From: Novosphingobium arvoryzae
GTDB taxonomy: Bacteria > Pseudomonadota > Alphaproteobacteria > Sphingomonadales > Sphingomonadaceae
Reading direction: 5' to 3'
DNA length: 64,000 nt
Assembly: GCF_014652615.1 (NCBI RefSeq)
Contig: NZ_BMZD01000001.1
Coordinates: 517,962 to 581,961, forward strand
The notes below the pieces were generated by a model, which worked only from the letters and a program-made list of their open reading frames with translations, was not told the DNA's origin and made no database searches. Positions 16,861-30,193 of the stretch are shown here, piece after piece (position 1 is the first letter of the stretch; the number at the start of each line of letters is the position of its first letter). Both the position numbers and the translations under genes were made by a program.

Positions 16861-18828
16861 GTGGCGAAATCACAGCGCAAGGCCAGCAATGCCAAGCCGA
16901 TCACGGCGCATCCGCTGTTCCCGGCAGTCGTGGCCTTGTGGTTCGGTGCCTTGTTCGGGCTCGGCAGTCTGGCCGTGCGGCCATCGCTGCTGGAAAGCAT
17001 GGTCATCGCCAGCCGGATCGACCTGCTGATTCCCGCCGCCGCGCCGCCGCTGGGCGTGACCGCGCGCATTCTGGTTGCGCTGGGCCTGTCTGCCCTTGGC
17101 AGTGCGATCGGCCTTCTGATCGCTCGCCGCATCACCCGGCCCAAGGTCGAGGTCCGGCAGCGCAAGCGCACCGGCGTGGCGCGTGAGGAAACGGCCGCAT
17201 CGCTCCGTGGCAGTGATGTTCAGGCCGATTATCCGGTCCGCCGTCCGATCGCCGCTCCTGACACGCTGGACGCCGATGAAGCCGGCGGTGCGGGCATGCT
17301 GGCCGGACGCCGCCGCTCGCTGGCGGTGGAATTGCCGGAGCAGGCCTATGTTCCGCATGACATGGCCCCGCTGCCGGGCGGTGCCCCGCAGATTTTCTCG
17401 ATTTCCGAGCTGGAACTGGACGCCGGCATGGCCGACGCCGCATCGGCTGTGGACCCGGCTGGGCCGCTGGATCTTGGCAGCTTTGCCGCACCCGTCGATG
17501 CCGCACCGGCGCTGGATTGGGCTGCTGCCGCACCTGCCGCGGCAGCTTCGCCGGAAGCGCCGCTGCCGCTGCCAGCAGCGATGCAGGTGCCTGGGTCGCG
17601 GCAGGAATTTGTTGCCCCGGCGGAACCGGCCTTCGCTGAACCGGTTGCGGCGGCACCCGCGCGCCAGATCTTCGGGGCGGCGATCGTCGACGATCATGTT
17701 CCCCAGGAATTCGTTCAGGCTGCCGGTTTCAAGACTTCGGTGTTCGAAGTGGAAGAAGTCACGCCGTTGTTTGTCCGTCCTGTCCCGACCGGCAGCGAAC
17801 CCCGGCCCGAGCCGACGCCGGAGCCGATGCCAGAGGCCCGGTTCGAGCCGCAGCCTCAACCCGCGCACCAGCCGGAAAGCCCGGCCGACGCCGTGCCGCT
17901 GCCGCCGCTGGGCACGATGGGCATGGCCGACCTGGCCGCGCGCCTGGCCGATTCGATGCGTCGCCGCCGCGAAGCCCGTGCTGCCGCGGCCGTCGCTGCA
18001 CCATCTGCTGCCGTTCCGGCCGAGGACCATGCCGTCCAGCCCGAAGTCGCGCAGCCCGAACCCTACACGCCATTCGCCCAGTATGCGCCTAGCGAACCGA
18101 TTCCCGCACCCTTTGCCCGCAGCGCGCCAGTGCCTGATTGCGCGCCGGCACCGGTTGCGGCGGCGGAACCAGCACCGCCGGTTGGTCTGGCGCGCCTGAA
18201 CGAGGCCGCCCCGACCGTCGCGATGGCGCCTGAAGACGGTGCCGCGATCACCGAAGTTCCGTCCGCTCCGCTGGCAATGCCGGCCGCACTGCGTCCGCTG
18301 CCCCTGGAAGATCCGGTGGTCGAAGATGAGGACGATGTGCTGGCCAGCCTGTTGCCGCCCCGGCAGCTGACGATGCCTGCGGCAGATCCTGTCGCTCCGG
18401 TGGCCGAGATCGAGCCGGCTGAAACCACCATCGAGGACGAGGCACTGGGGGCCGAGGACAAGTGCGGTTCGCTGCTGGACCTGGGCCTGCCGACGCTGGC
18501 GCGCCCGCAGTTCGTGCGGATCGAGGAGCCCGAAGCGGATGCCGCCACGTTCGAGCCGGTGGTGATTTTCCCCGGTCAGGCAGCGCTGGGAATGGCTGCG
18601 GCGGGCTCATACGCTGCCGCTGCCGCTCCGGCTTTCGCCCCCGCGCCGACGCCCTTTGCCGCCCCGGCGGATTCGGCCCCGTTCCGCCAGTTTGACGCCC
18701 CATCGTCGCTGGGGGCGGGGCAGCCGGTCGTCAACCCGGCGGCTGCGGCGGCACTGGACCCTGCCGAGACGGAGCGCGCCCTGCGCGCTGCGCTGGCCAA
18801 CCTTCAGCGGATGAGCGGAGCGGCCTGA
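16861..18828 (+). CDS. Large low-complexity membrane protein, function unknown
   Basis: A 655-residue protein that I do not recognise. A basic N terminus (MAKSQRKASNAK) precedes two membrane helices (about residues 21-38 and 69-88), and the second is followed by a strongly basic patch (RRITRPKVEVRQRKR). Both ends should therefore face the cytoplasm. Everything after about residue 105 is rich in Ala, Pro and Glu with no clear repeat or domain, so it is probably disordered. It begins with GTG at 16861. Codon use matches the neighbours and the frame is intact for almost 2 kb, so it is a real gene. A hairpin follows it, before gltB. Confidence 0.8.
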   Translation: MAKSQRKASNAKPITAHPLFPAVVALWFGALFGLGSLAVRPSLLESMVIASRIDLLIPAAAPPLGVTARILVALGLSALGSAIGLLIARRITRPKVEVRQRKRTGVAREETAASLRGSDVQADYPVRRPIAAPDTLDADEAGGAGMLAGRRRSLAVELPEQAYVPHDMAPLPGGAPQIFSISELELDAGMADAASAVDPAGPLDLGSFAAPVDAAPALDWAAAAPAAAASPEAPLPLPAAMQVPGSRQEFVAPAEPAFAEPVAAAPARQIFGAAIVDDHVPQEFVQAAGFKTSVFEVEEVTPLFVRPVPTGSEPRPEPTPEPMPEARFEPQPQPAHQPESPADAVPLPPLGTMGMADLAARLADSMRRRREARAAAAVAAPSAAVPAEDHAVQPEVAQPEPYTPFAQYAPSEPIPAPFARSAPVPDCAPAPVAAAEPAPPVGLARLNEAAPTVAMAPEDGAAITEVPSAPLAMPAALRPLPLEDPVVEDEDDVLASLLPPRQLTMPAADPVAPVAEIEPAETTIEDEALGAEDKCGSLLDLGLPTLARPQFVRIEEPEADAATFEPVVIFPGQAALGMAAAGSYAAAAAPAFAPAPTPFAAPADSAPFRQFDAPSSLGAGQPVVNPAAAAALDPAETERALRAALANLQRMSGAA

Positions 18829-18885
18829 GCCTGGCGGGCTGGCGCATCGCCGCCCGCCCGGAATCCCGCCGAAAACCTATTCATC

Positions 18886-18913
18886 GAAACGCTTGGCCGC
18901 GCCCAAGCGTTTC
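18886..18913 (+). terminator. Hairpin after the low-complexity gene
   Basis: A perfect 11-bp stem has arms GAAACGCTTGG (18886-18896) and CCAAGCGTTTC (18903-18913) with a 6-base loop. It is followed by TTGCCG rather than a T-run, so it is a weak intrinsic terminator or a transcript-end stabiliser. The 244-base gap to gltB also holds the gltB promoter, which I cannot place with confidence. Confidence 0.5.
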
Positions 18914-19084
18914 TTGCCGCATTCGCAGTTGCAAAAGCAGCTTCCTGTCGTCATGGGGAACCCTAGCGCAACTTTCGCTGCTTATCGCGGCGTGATGGAT
19001 TGTGCTTAATTGCCGGAAATCCGCGATTTGCGTGCGTTTGCGCGCGAATCAAGGCATTCGGCCAGACACAGGATGGATTTATCG

Positions 19085-23725
<4,641 letters not shown>

Positions 23726-23736
23726 GGAACCGAACC

Positions 23737-25173
23737 ATGGGCAAGGAAACCGGCTTTCTCGAACTCGACCGCCAGGACCGCACGTATGCGGACCCGAAGG
23801 AGCGGCTGACCCACTACAAGGAATTCGTGATTCCGCATGCGGAACCGGCGCTGAAGGCGCAGGCCAGCCGCTGCATGAACTGCGGCATTCCCTACTGCCA
23901 CAACGGCTGTCCGGTGAACAACATCATCCCGGACTGGAACCACCTGGTCTATGAAGGGGACTGGCAGAATGCGCTGGAAGTGCTGCATTCGACCAACAAC
24001 TTCCCCGAATTCACCGGCCGCATCTGCCCCGCCCCGTGCGAGGCCAGCTGCACGCTGAACATCATCGACCAGCCGGTGACGATCAAGTCGATCGAATGCG
24101 CGATCGTCGACAAGGGCTGGGAAAACGGCTGGATTGCGCCGCAGGTTCCGGCCAAGCGCACCGGTAAGTCGGTTGCCGTCGTCGGCTCTGGCCCGGCCGG
24201 TCTGGCAGCGGCACAGCAACTGGCGCGCGCGGGCCATTCGGTGACGGTGTTCGAAAAGAACGACCGCATCGGCGGGCTGCTGCGCTATGGCATTCCGGAC
24301 TTCAAGCTGGAAAAGCACCTGATCAACCGCCGCGCGGTGCAGATGGAAGCCGAAGGGGTGGAGTTCCGCACTTCGACCGAAGTCGGCGTGACCATTTCGG
24401 TCAACTCGCTGCGGGAAAACTTCGATGCGATCGTTCTGGCGGGCGGGTCGGAAGAACCGCGCCGGCTGGAAATTCCGGGCGCGGAACTGCCCGGCGTGCG
24501 GCTGGCGATGGAATTCCTGACCCAGCAGAACAAGCGCAACGCGGGCGATGACGAAGTGCGCGCCGCGCCGCGCGGTTCGCTGCTCGCCACGGGCAAGCAC
24601 GTTGTCGTGATCGGTGGCGGCGATACCGGCAGCGACTGTGTTGGCACCTCCAACCGCCAGGGCGCGGCATCGGTCACCCAGATCGAAATCATGCCGCAGC
24701 CGCCGGAAAAGGAAAACAAGCTGCTGACCTGGCCGGACTGGCCGCTCAAGCTGCGCACCTCGACCAGCCATGAAGAAGGCGTTGAGCGCGACTGGGCGAT
24801 CCTGACCAAGCGCGTTCAGGGCAAGGACGGGCAGGTGACCGGGCTGGATTGCGTTCGCGTCGAATGGGTCGATGGCAAGATGCAGGAAATCCCCGGCAGC
24901 GAATTCACGCTGAAGGCGGACCTGATCCTGCTCGCGATGGGCTTTGTCGGTCCGCGCAAGACCGGCCTGCTGGATCAGGCCGGGGTCGATCTGGACGCCC
25001 GCGGCAATGTCTTTGCCGATACCTTCAGCTATCGCACCAGCGATCCCAAGATCTTTGCGTGCGGCGACATGCGCCGTGGGCAGAGCCTGGTCGTCTGGGC
25101 AATCCGCGAAGGCCGCCAGGCTGCCCGCGCCGTGGACGAGGCACTGATGGGCGCCAGCGTCCTGCCGCGCTGA
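23737..25173 (+). CDS. gltD: Glutamate synthase (NADPH) small subunit
   Basis: Beta subunit that takes electrons from NADPH through FAD and 4Fe-4S clusters to the large subunit. The 478-residue length is typical. The N-terminal cluster ligands are Cys46, Cys49, Cys54 and Cys58, with a second Cys group in [12 protein letters not shown] binding is at [11 protein letters not shown] and NADPH binding at [14 protein letters not shown] lies just upstream of the ATG and the gap from gltB is 11 bases, so the two form one operon, ended by a strong terminator. Confidence 0.97.
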   Translation: MGKETGFLELDRQDRTYADPKERLTHYKEFVIPHAEPALKAQASRCMNCGIPYCHNGCPVNNIIPDWNHLVYEGDWQNALEVLHSTNNFPEFTGRICPAPCEASCTLNIIDQPVTIKSIECAIVDKGWENGWIAPQVPAKRTGKSVAVVGSGPAGLAAAQQLARAGHSVTVFEKNDRIGGLLRYGIPDFKLEKHLINRRAVQMEAEGVEFRTSTEVGVTISVNSLRENFDAIVLAGGSEEPRRLEIPGAELPGVRLAMEFLTQQNKRNAGDDEVRAAPRGSLLATGKHVVVIGGGDTGSDCVGTSNRQGAASVTQIEIMPQPPEKENKLLTWPDWPLKLRTSTSHEEGVERDWAILTKRVQGKDGQVTGLDCVRVEWVDGKMQEIPGSEFTLKADLILLAMGFVGPRKTGLLDQAGVDLDARGNVFADTFSYRTSDPKIFACGDMRRGQSLVVWAIREGRQAARAVDEALMGASVLPR

Positions 25174-25197
25174 TCCGGCGTTTCCGGCTGAACACGA

Positions 25198-25231
25198 CAG
25201 GGCGCGCCGCATGGCGCGCCCTGTTCGTTTT
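25198..25231 (+). terminator. Intrinsic terminator of gltBD
   Basis: A perfect 11-bp GC-rich stem has arms CAGGGCGCGCC (25198-25208) and GGCGCGCCCTG (25213-25223), a GCAT loop and a following TTCGTTTT. This is the clearest intrinsic terminator in the window, 24 bases after the gltD stop. Confidence 0.9.
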
Positions 25232-25279
25232 GGGCCAGGGCGAATTGCCCGGGCGGCGCCCCGGCGCTAGGGCAGGGGC

Positions 25280-26173
25280 ATGACCCGCAAGATCGCCTTC
25301 CTCGCCTGTGCCGGCACCCTGCCCGGATCGCCCACCCGCCGCGCCGATGCGTTTGAGCACGACGTACAGGTCGCCGCGCTGCGCAGCGGGCTGGCCGGCA
25401 TGGATGCCACGCTGACCGAGATCGACTGGCGCGCGCCGCTGGACGCGCTGACCGGGTTCGATCTGGCCGTGCTGGGCACGGTCTGGGACTATACCGATCA
25501 TCCGGCCGAATTTCTCGCCCGGCTGGAGGCGCTGGAAGCGGCCGGGGTCATGGTCTGCAACCCGGCGGAGATCGTGCGCTGGAACGCGGACAAGGGCTAT
25601 CTGCGCGAACTGGCGGAGGCCGGGGCGCCATCGATCCCGACGCTGTGGGCGGACGATCCTGGCGCCGACGATATCCTGCGCGCATTTGACCACTTCGACA
25701 CCGACCGGGTGGTGGTGAAGCGGCGCGTCGGAGCGGGTGCGGTCGGCCAGTTCAGCTTTACCCGCGCGGACCCTCCGGCAGCCGATTGGCGGCTGGGGCA
25801 GGCTGGGATGATCCAGCCGTTCCTGCCCGCGATCCAGAGCGAGGGCGAATACAGCCTGATCTTCATCGATGGCCAGTTCTGCCATGCCTTGCTGAAACAG
25901 GCGGCGGACGGGGATTACCGCATCCAGTCGCTCTATGGCGGGCGCGAGGTGGCGCTGGAGCCGGATCCGGCGGACATCTCACGCGCGGCGCAAGTGCTGG
26001 CCATGCTGCCCTTCGCGCAGGCACCGCTCTATGCCCGGATCGATATGGTGCGGCTGCCCGACGGCCAGCTGGCGCTGATCGAGGCGGAACTGATCGAGCC
26101 TTATCTCTATCCCCGCCAAGGGCCGCGTCTGGGCGAAATGCTGGCAGCGGCGATCCGGCGGCGACTGGGTTAG
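25280..26173 (+). CDS. ATP-grasp domain protein
   Basis: A 297-residue protein with the ATP-grasp fold, resembling RimK/glutathione synthetase-like ligases that form amide bonds through acyl phosphates. Supporting segments are VVVKRRVGAGAVGQFSF (nucleotide-binding lysine loop), GEYSLIFIDGQFCHALLKQ (central sheet) and the metal-binding end YARIDMVR followed by ALIEAELIEPYLYP. The N-terminal part (VLGTVWDYTDHPAEFLARL) is typical of this uncharacterised bacterial group. No substrate can be inferred; it is a single gene after the gltBD terminator, convergent with the GH71-like gene. Confidence 0.82.
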   Translation: MTRKIAFLACAGTLPGSPTRRADAFEHDVQVAALRSGLAGMDATLTEIDWRAPLDALTGFDLAVLGTVWDYTDHPAEFLARLEALEAAGVMVCNPAEIVRWNADKGYLRELAEAGAPSIPTLWADDPGADDILRAFDHFDTDRVVVKRRVGAGAVGQFSFTRADPPAADWRLGQAGMIQPFLPAIQSEGEYSLIFIDGQFCHALLKQAADGDYRIQSLYGGREVALEPDPADISRAAQVLAMLPFAQAPLYARIDMVRLPDGQLALIEAELIEPYLYPRQGPRLGEMLAAAIRRRLG

Positions 26174-26187
26174 GTCTGAATTACGGT

Positions 26188-27603
26188 TTAATTGCACCCG
26201 CGCAGGCTGGAAAATCCGGCGTAGAGCGGATCGTGGCGGTCAGGGTGCGCCGCGATCACATGGGGGCTGGTGCAATCGGCCAGCACTTTGCCCGCCCGCG
26301 TCAACTGCACGCGCACTGCGCCGGGGCGGGCTGGCACTTGCCAGCGCTGGAACCCGGCGGGCACGCTGCGAACGCTTTTTATCCCGCCGGTGGTCACGCT
26401 GACGCTGGCCGGGGCCGTCAGGAACAGGCGCACGTCGATCCGGTTGCTGACGGCGTCGCGCCCGCGCAGCTGCCATGCCGCGCCGCGCGCGATGTCGACG
26501 GGATTGAACAGCTGGCGGCGGTGCAGGACGATCAGGCCGTCGCGCACGATGGCGGGCGGGCGTCCGCGCTTGAAGTGGGCGATGTACCATGCGGTCAGGT
26601 CATACCAGGCAAACCGGGTGGCGCTGGATGGAGCCAGTTCGCTGGCTTCGCTGTAGTCGTTCCACGTCACCAGATGGAGCCCGGCGGCCTTGCCGGTCAT
26701 CGCCGCCGTGAACGCGCTGGCCAGTCCGGTGCTGCCATCGACTTCCCACGCCATCAGATCCTTGGGCCGAAAGTCTTGCGGCGCCAGCGTCGCCAGCCAG
26801 CGCGGATAGCCTGCGGCCCGAGCCTGTTCGGCAAAGCGGGTCTGCGTGGGGCCGGCGCCCGACCCGCGATCGCCCCATAGCGCCGCGGCCCACGATTGCC
26901 CGGCATACGCGTCCATGGTGCGCGCGTTGACGAAATTCGGAACCAGCGCGATCGGGGCGCCCGCGCTGCGCATCCGGCTCGCCAGCTCCTGCCAGAAGGT
27001 GCCGGACACGCGCTCCGCGGCAAACGGCATCACCAGCAGGCGCCCGTCCGGCAGGCGCAATGCGGCCGGGTGACGCGCGAAGACCAGCAGCGCTTCGGCC
27101 AGGCGGGCCGGTGTCACGTCCTTCAGCGCGGACATGTCGGGCTGTGGCCCGATGCGAAACGCCGGAGCGGCATCGCGTGCGGCGTCAAGCAGGGCGAGCG
27201 TGGTGCGCCAGTGCCGCCCATCGAGGTCGAGCAGGTCGACGCCAAACCCGTCGATCCCGATCCGCGCGGCCCGGGCCACGTCCAGCCGGAACCCGGCGGC
27301 CGCGTCGGCCAGCCCGCCGGGCGGCAGCAGCGGGCGCTGGCGCAGATAGCCGCCGCCCCGCGCAAACTTGCCGTTCTCACCCTCTGGCCGCAGGTAGTGC
27401 CGCTCATAATAGTCGCCGCTCGCGCCCCGCTCGCCAATCTGGATCGGGAAGGGCGGAAAATAATGCGCCAGCACCAGCCGCTCGCCCGCTCCGGGCGAGG
27501 CCGCCACGAACGGCAGGGCGCCGGGGGGCGTTTCTTCGGCCTGCAAAGGGAGCGCGACCAGCGCCAGTAGGGCAGCGGCCAGCCGGGCCAGCCCGACCCG
27601 CAT
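26188..27603 (-). CDS. Exported glycoside hydrolase, GH71-like
   Basis: A 471-residue protein with a signal peptide (cut near LQA, about residue 22), so periplasmic or secreted. It resembles glycoside hydrolase family 71, known mainly as fungal alpha-1,3-glucanases: the segments RLVLAHYFPPFP, ARIGIDGFGVDLLDLDG and LHLVTWNDYSEASEL fit that fold, with Asp residues in the second as candidate catalytic acids. A C-terminal beta-rich stretch follows from about residue 380. The substrate in this host is unknown; processing of its own alpha-glucan or exopolysaccharide is one idea. Its ATG shares one base with the ung stop (TAATG), so the two are coupled. Confidence 0.72.
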   Translation of the reverse strand: MRVGLARLAAALLALVALPLQAEETPPGALPFVAASPGAGERLVLAHYFPPFPIQIGERGASGDYYERHYLRPEGENGKFARGGGYLRQRPLLPPGGLADAAAGFRLDVARAARIGIDGFGVDLLDLDGRHWRTTLALLDAARDAAPAFRIGPQPDMSALKDVTPARLAEALLVFARHPAALRLPDGRLLVMPFAAERVSGTFWQELASRMRSAGAPIALVPNFVNARTMDAYAGQSWAAALWGDRGSGAGPTQTRFAEQARAAGYPRWLATLAPQDFRPKDLMAWEVDGSTGLASAFTAAMTGKAAGLHLVTWNDYSEASELAPSSATRFAWYDLTAWYIAHFKRGRPPAIVRDGLIVLHRRQLFNPVDIARGAAWQLRGRDAVSNRIDVRLFLTAPASVSVTTGGIKSVRSVPAGFQRWQVPARPGAVRVQLTRAGKVLADCTSPHVIAAHPDRHDPLYAGFSSLRGCN

Positions 27604-28298
27604 TACACCCGCCAGTCCACCGCGCCGCGCCCATGTGCCTCGAGAAAGGCGTTGGCGCGGCTGAAGTGGCGGCTGCCGAACCAGCCGGTGTGCGCCGAGA
27701 GCGGGCTGGGGTGCGGGGCGGTCAGGATCAGGTGGTGACTGTCTGCGCCAAGTCCCGCGACGCGCTCCGCCTTCTTGCGGGCATGGTTGCCCCACAGCAT
27801 GAACACGCACGGCTCAGCCTTCGCCGCGACCGCCCCGACAACCGCATCGGTGATCGCCTCCCAGCCCTTGCCCTGGTGGGATGCGGGCTTGCCGTCCTCG
27901 ACCGTCAGCGCGGCATTGAGCAGCAGCACGCCTTGCCGCGCCCAACTGGTCAGGTTGCCATGGGCAGGGCGCGGCAGGCCGAGGTCCGTTTCCAGTTCCT
28001 TGTAGATGTTGACCAGGCTTGGCGGCACTTTGACCCCCGGCTGGACCGAGAAGGACAGGCCATGTGCCTGTCCGGCCCCGTGATAGGGGTCCTGCCCCAG
28101 GATCACCACTTTCACCGCGTCCAGCGGTGTCAGGTCCAGCGCGGCCAGACGGGTGCCCTGCGGTGGATGGATTGTCTTGCCCGCGGCTTCCTCGGCCCGC
28201 AGGAATCCACCCAGTCGCTGCGCTTCGGGCGTGGCGAGCACCGGGGCGAGCACGCCCTGCCAGCTAGGGGGGATGGCATTATCGCTTGGCATCCGCAC
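27603..28298 (-). CDS. ung: Uracil-DNA glycosylase
   Basis: Base excision repair enzyme that removes uracil from DNA. The 231-residue family 1 protein has the catalytic water-activating motif GQDPYHG (Asp70), the uracil-binding block LLLNAALTVEDG and the DNA-intercalation loop HPSPLSAH with catalytic His196. Length is typical. Its stop overlaps the start of the GH71-like gene by one base, an unusual partner with no functional link that I can see. Confidence 0.97.
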   Translation of the reverse strand: MRMPSDNAIPPSWQGVLAPVLATPEAQRLGGFLRAEEAAGKTIHPPQGTRLAALDLTPLDAVKVVILGQDPYHGAGQAHGLSFSVQPGVKVPPSLVNIYKELETDLGLPRPAHGNLTSWARQGVLLLNAALTVEDGKPASHQGKGWEAITDAVVGAVAAKAEPCVFMLWGNHARKKAERVAGLGADSHHLILTAPHPSPLSAHTGWFGSRHFSRANAFLEAHGRGAVDWRV

Positions 28299-28356
28299 AG
28301 GTTCCTGATTCCGGGACTTTCCCTTGACGCGCGATCAGCCTAAGCACTTTCCCGAT

Positions 28357-28977
28357 ATGGCTGTCTATCTCCACGAAGAAGATCTTCCCGAAGGCGTCCT
28401 GGCCCCCGGCCCGATTGCCGTCGATACCGAAACCATGGGGCTGATTACCCCGCGCGACCGGCTGTGCGTCGTGCAGATTTCCGACGGCGGGGGGAACGAG
28501 CACCTGGTGCGGTTCAACCCTGGAACGGACTATGCCGCGCCGAACCTGAAGGCGGTGCTGGCCGATCCGGCCCGGCTGAAGCTCTATCATTTCGCCCGGT
28601 TCGATCTGGCCGCGATCGAGCATTACCTGGGCGTCGTCGCCGCGCCGGTGTTCTGCACCAAGATCGCCAGCAAGCTGGTGCGGACCTATACCGACCGCCA
28701 CGGGCTGAAGGACCTGGTCCGCGAACTGCTGGGCAAGGAAATCTCGAAGCAGCAGCAGTCGAGCGACTGGGGCGGCCCGGTGCTGTCCGATGCGCAGCAG
28801 GAATATGCCGCGTCCGACGTGCGCCACCTCCACGCGATGCACGCCATTCTGGTCGAACGGCTGGAGCGGGAAGGGCGGACCGACCTGGCGCAGGCCTGTT
28901 TCGATTTCCTGCCGATGCGCGCCCGCCTCGATCTGGCGGGCTGGGCCGACAAGGACATCTTCAGCCATGAAGCGTAA
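28357..28977 (+). CDS. Ribonuclease D-type 3'-5' exonuclease
   Basis: DEDDy-family exoribonuclease of 206 residues, likely involved in 3' trimming of structured RNA. The exonuclease motifs are Asp23 and Glu25 in VDTETMG, Asp83 in HFARFDLAA, and Tyr150 with Asp154 in EYAASDVRHL. It lacks the HRDC domains of E. coli RNase D (about 375 residues), so it is the short form common in alphaproteobacteria. Start: ATG 28357; an in-frame TTG at 28324 is less likely. It is the first gene of a tight operon with lptC, lptA and a glycosyltransferase. Confidence 0.88.
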   Translation: MAVYLHEEDLPEGVLAPGPIAVDTETMGLITPRDRLCVVQISDGGGNEHLVRFNPGTDYAAPNLKAVLADPARLKLYHFARFDLAAIEHYLGVVAAPVFCTKIASKLVRTYTDRHGLKDLVRELLGKEISKQQQSSDWGGPVLSDAQQEYAASDVRHLHAMHAILVERLEREGRTDLAQACFDFLPMRARLDLAGWADKDIFSHEA

Positions 28978-28989
28978 CCGCCTGCCCCG

Positions 28990-29634
28990 ATGACCCAGGC
29001 TGCCGACCTGATCCGCGGCAAACGCCGGCAATGGGCCGCGCCCGGCGGGTCGCATGACCGCACGGTCCACATCCTCGCGCGCTGGCTGCCGGGGCTGATC
29101 GGGGTGGTTGCGGCGGCGATGATCCTGGGACCGGTGGTGCCGCGCGGGGAAATCAGCTTCCTGCTCGACCGGACCAAGGTGGCCGTGGTGAACGAGCGGC
29201 TGCGGGTGTCAGAGGCGATGTACCGGGGCGAGGACAATTCCGGGCGTCCCTTTACCGTTACCGCTGGCAGCGCGGTTCAGGCCACTGCCGATGAACCGGT
29301 GGTGCGGATGGAAGACCTCGTGGCGCGGATCAAGCTGTCCGATGGCCCGGCAGAACTGTCCGCCCGGGGCGGAACCTATGACTATGACCGCCAGACAGTG
29401 GACGTGACCGGCCCGGTCAACTTTACCGCTGCCGATGGCTACCGCATGACCACCAGCGCCATCGCGATCGACCTGCAGGCGCGGCGTGTGGTTGGCTCTG
29501 GCGGGGTGACCGGGGCGATCCCGGCCGGCACTTTCAGCGCGGACCGGATCATCGCCGATCTGGATGCGCGCACTGTAACCCTTGATGGACACGCCCGGCT
29601 GCTGATGTCGCCGGGGAAGCTCAGGATGCCATGA
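28990..29634 (+). CDS. lptC: LPS export protein LptC
   Basis: Single-pass inner-membrane protein that passes lipopolysaccharide from the LptBFG transporter to periplasmic LptA. The 214-residue protein has one membrane helix (about residues 30-50, ARWLPGLIGVVAAAMILGPVV) followed by a periplasmic domain of the OstA/LptC beta-jellyroll type. It starts 12 bases after the exonuclease stop, and its own stop overlaps the lptA start by 4 bases (ATGA), the usual lptC-lptA order. Confidence 0.88.
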   Translation: MTQAADLIRGKRRQWAAPGGSHDRTVHILARWLPGLIGVVAAAMILGPVVPRGEISFLLDRTKVAVVNERLRVSEAMYRGEDNSGRPFTVTAGSAVQATADEPVVRMEDLVARIKLSDGPAELSARGGTYDYDRQTVDVTGPVNFTAADGYRMTTSAIAIDLQARRVVGSGGVTGAIPAGTFSADRIIADLDARTVTLDGHARLLMSPGKLRMP

Positions 29635-30188
29635 TGGCCACACGTTCTCTCACTTCCACGGCTCTGCGCTCGCTGATGGGCGGGTTCGCGCTGGGCGCGG
29701 TTGCCCTGCTGGCCGTCGGCCAGTCCGGCGCGCAGGCGATTGGCGGGCACAACAGCGATGCGCCGGTCAGCTATGCCGCCGACCGGATCGAATTGCAGGA
29801 CAAGCAGAACCGCGTGATCCTGTCGGGCAATGTCGACATCAGTCAGGGCGGATTGCGGATGCAGGCCGCGCGGACCACGGTGGCGTTTACCGATGAGGGC
29901 TCGCTCAAGATCCAGCGGATCGACGCGACGGGCGGCGTGGCGGTGACGCGCGGCGATGAAAGCGCGCGGGGCGACGTGGCGATCTATGATTTCAACCGTC
30001 GGATCATCACGCTGGCGGGTAATGTCGCGCTGCGCCGGGGCGGCGATACCTTGAACGGCGGCCGGCTGGTGATCGATCTCAATTCCGGCATTTCCAGTGT
30101 CGACGGGCGCGGCGGCGGCGTTTCCGGGGCCAGCACCACCGGCGGGCGGGTGACCGGCACGTTTGCCGTTCCCAAGCGCGGCAGCTGA
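29631..30188 (+). CDS. lptA: LPS export periplasmic protein LptA
   Basis: Periplasmic bridge protein that carries lipopolysaccharide toward LptD in the outer membrane. The 185-residue product has a signal peptide (cut near AQA, about residue 36) and an OstA-type jellyroll core: VSYAADRIELQDKQNRVILSGNVDI, then the GDVAIYDFNRRIITLAGNVALRRG repeat typical of this family. In many alphaproteobacteria lptB follows; here a WcaI-like glycosyltransferase gene starts 5 bases later. Confidence 0.92.
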   Translation: MMATRSLTSTALRSLMGGFALGAVALLAVGQSGAQAIGGHNSDAPVSYAADRIELQDKQNRVILSGNVDISQGGLRMQAARTTVAFTDEGSLKIQRIDATGGVAVTRGDESARGDVAIYDFNRRIITLAGNVALRRGGDTLNGGRLVIDLNSGISSVDGRGGGVSGASTTGGRVTGTFAVPKRGS

Positions 30189-30193
30189 CCCAT

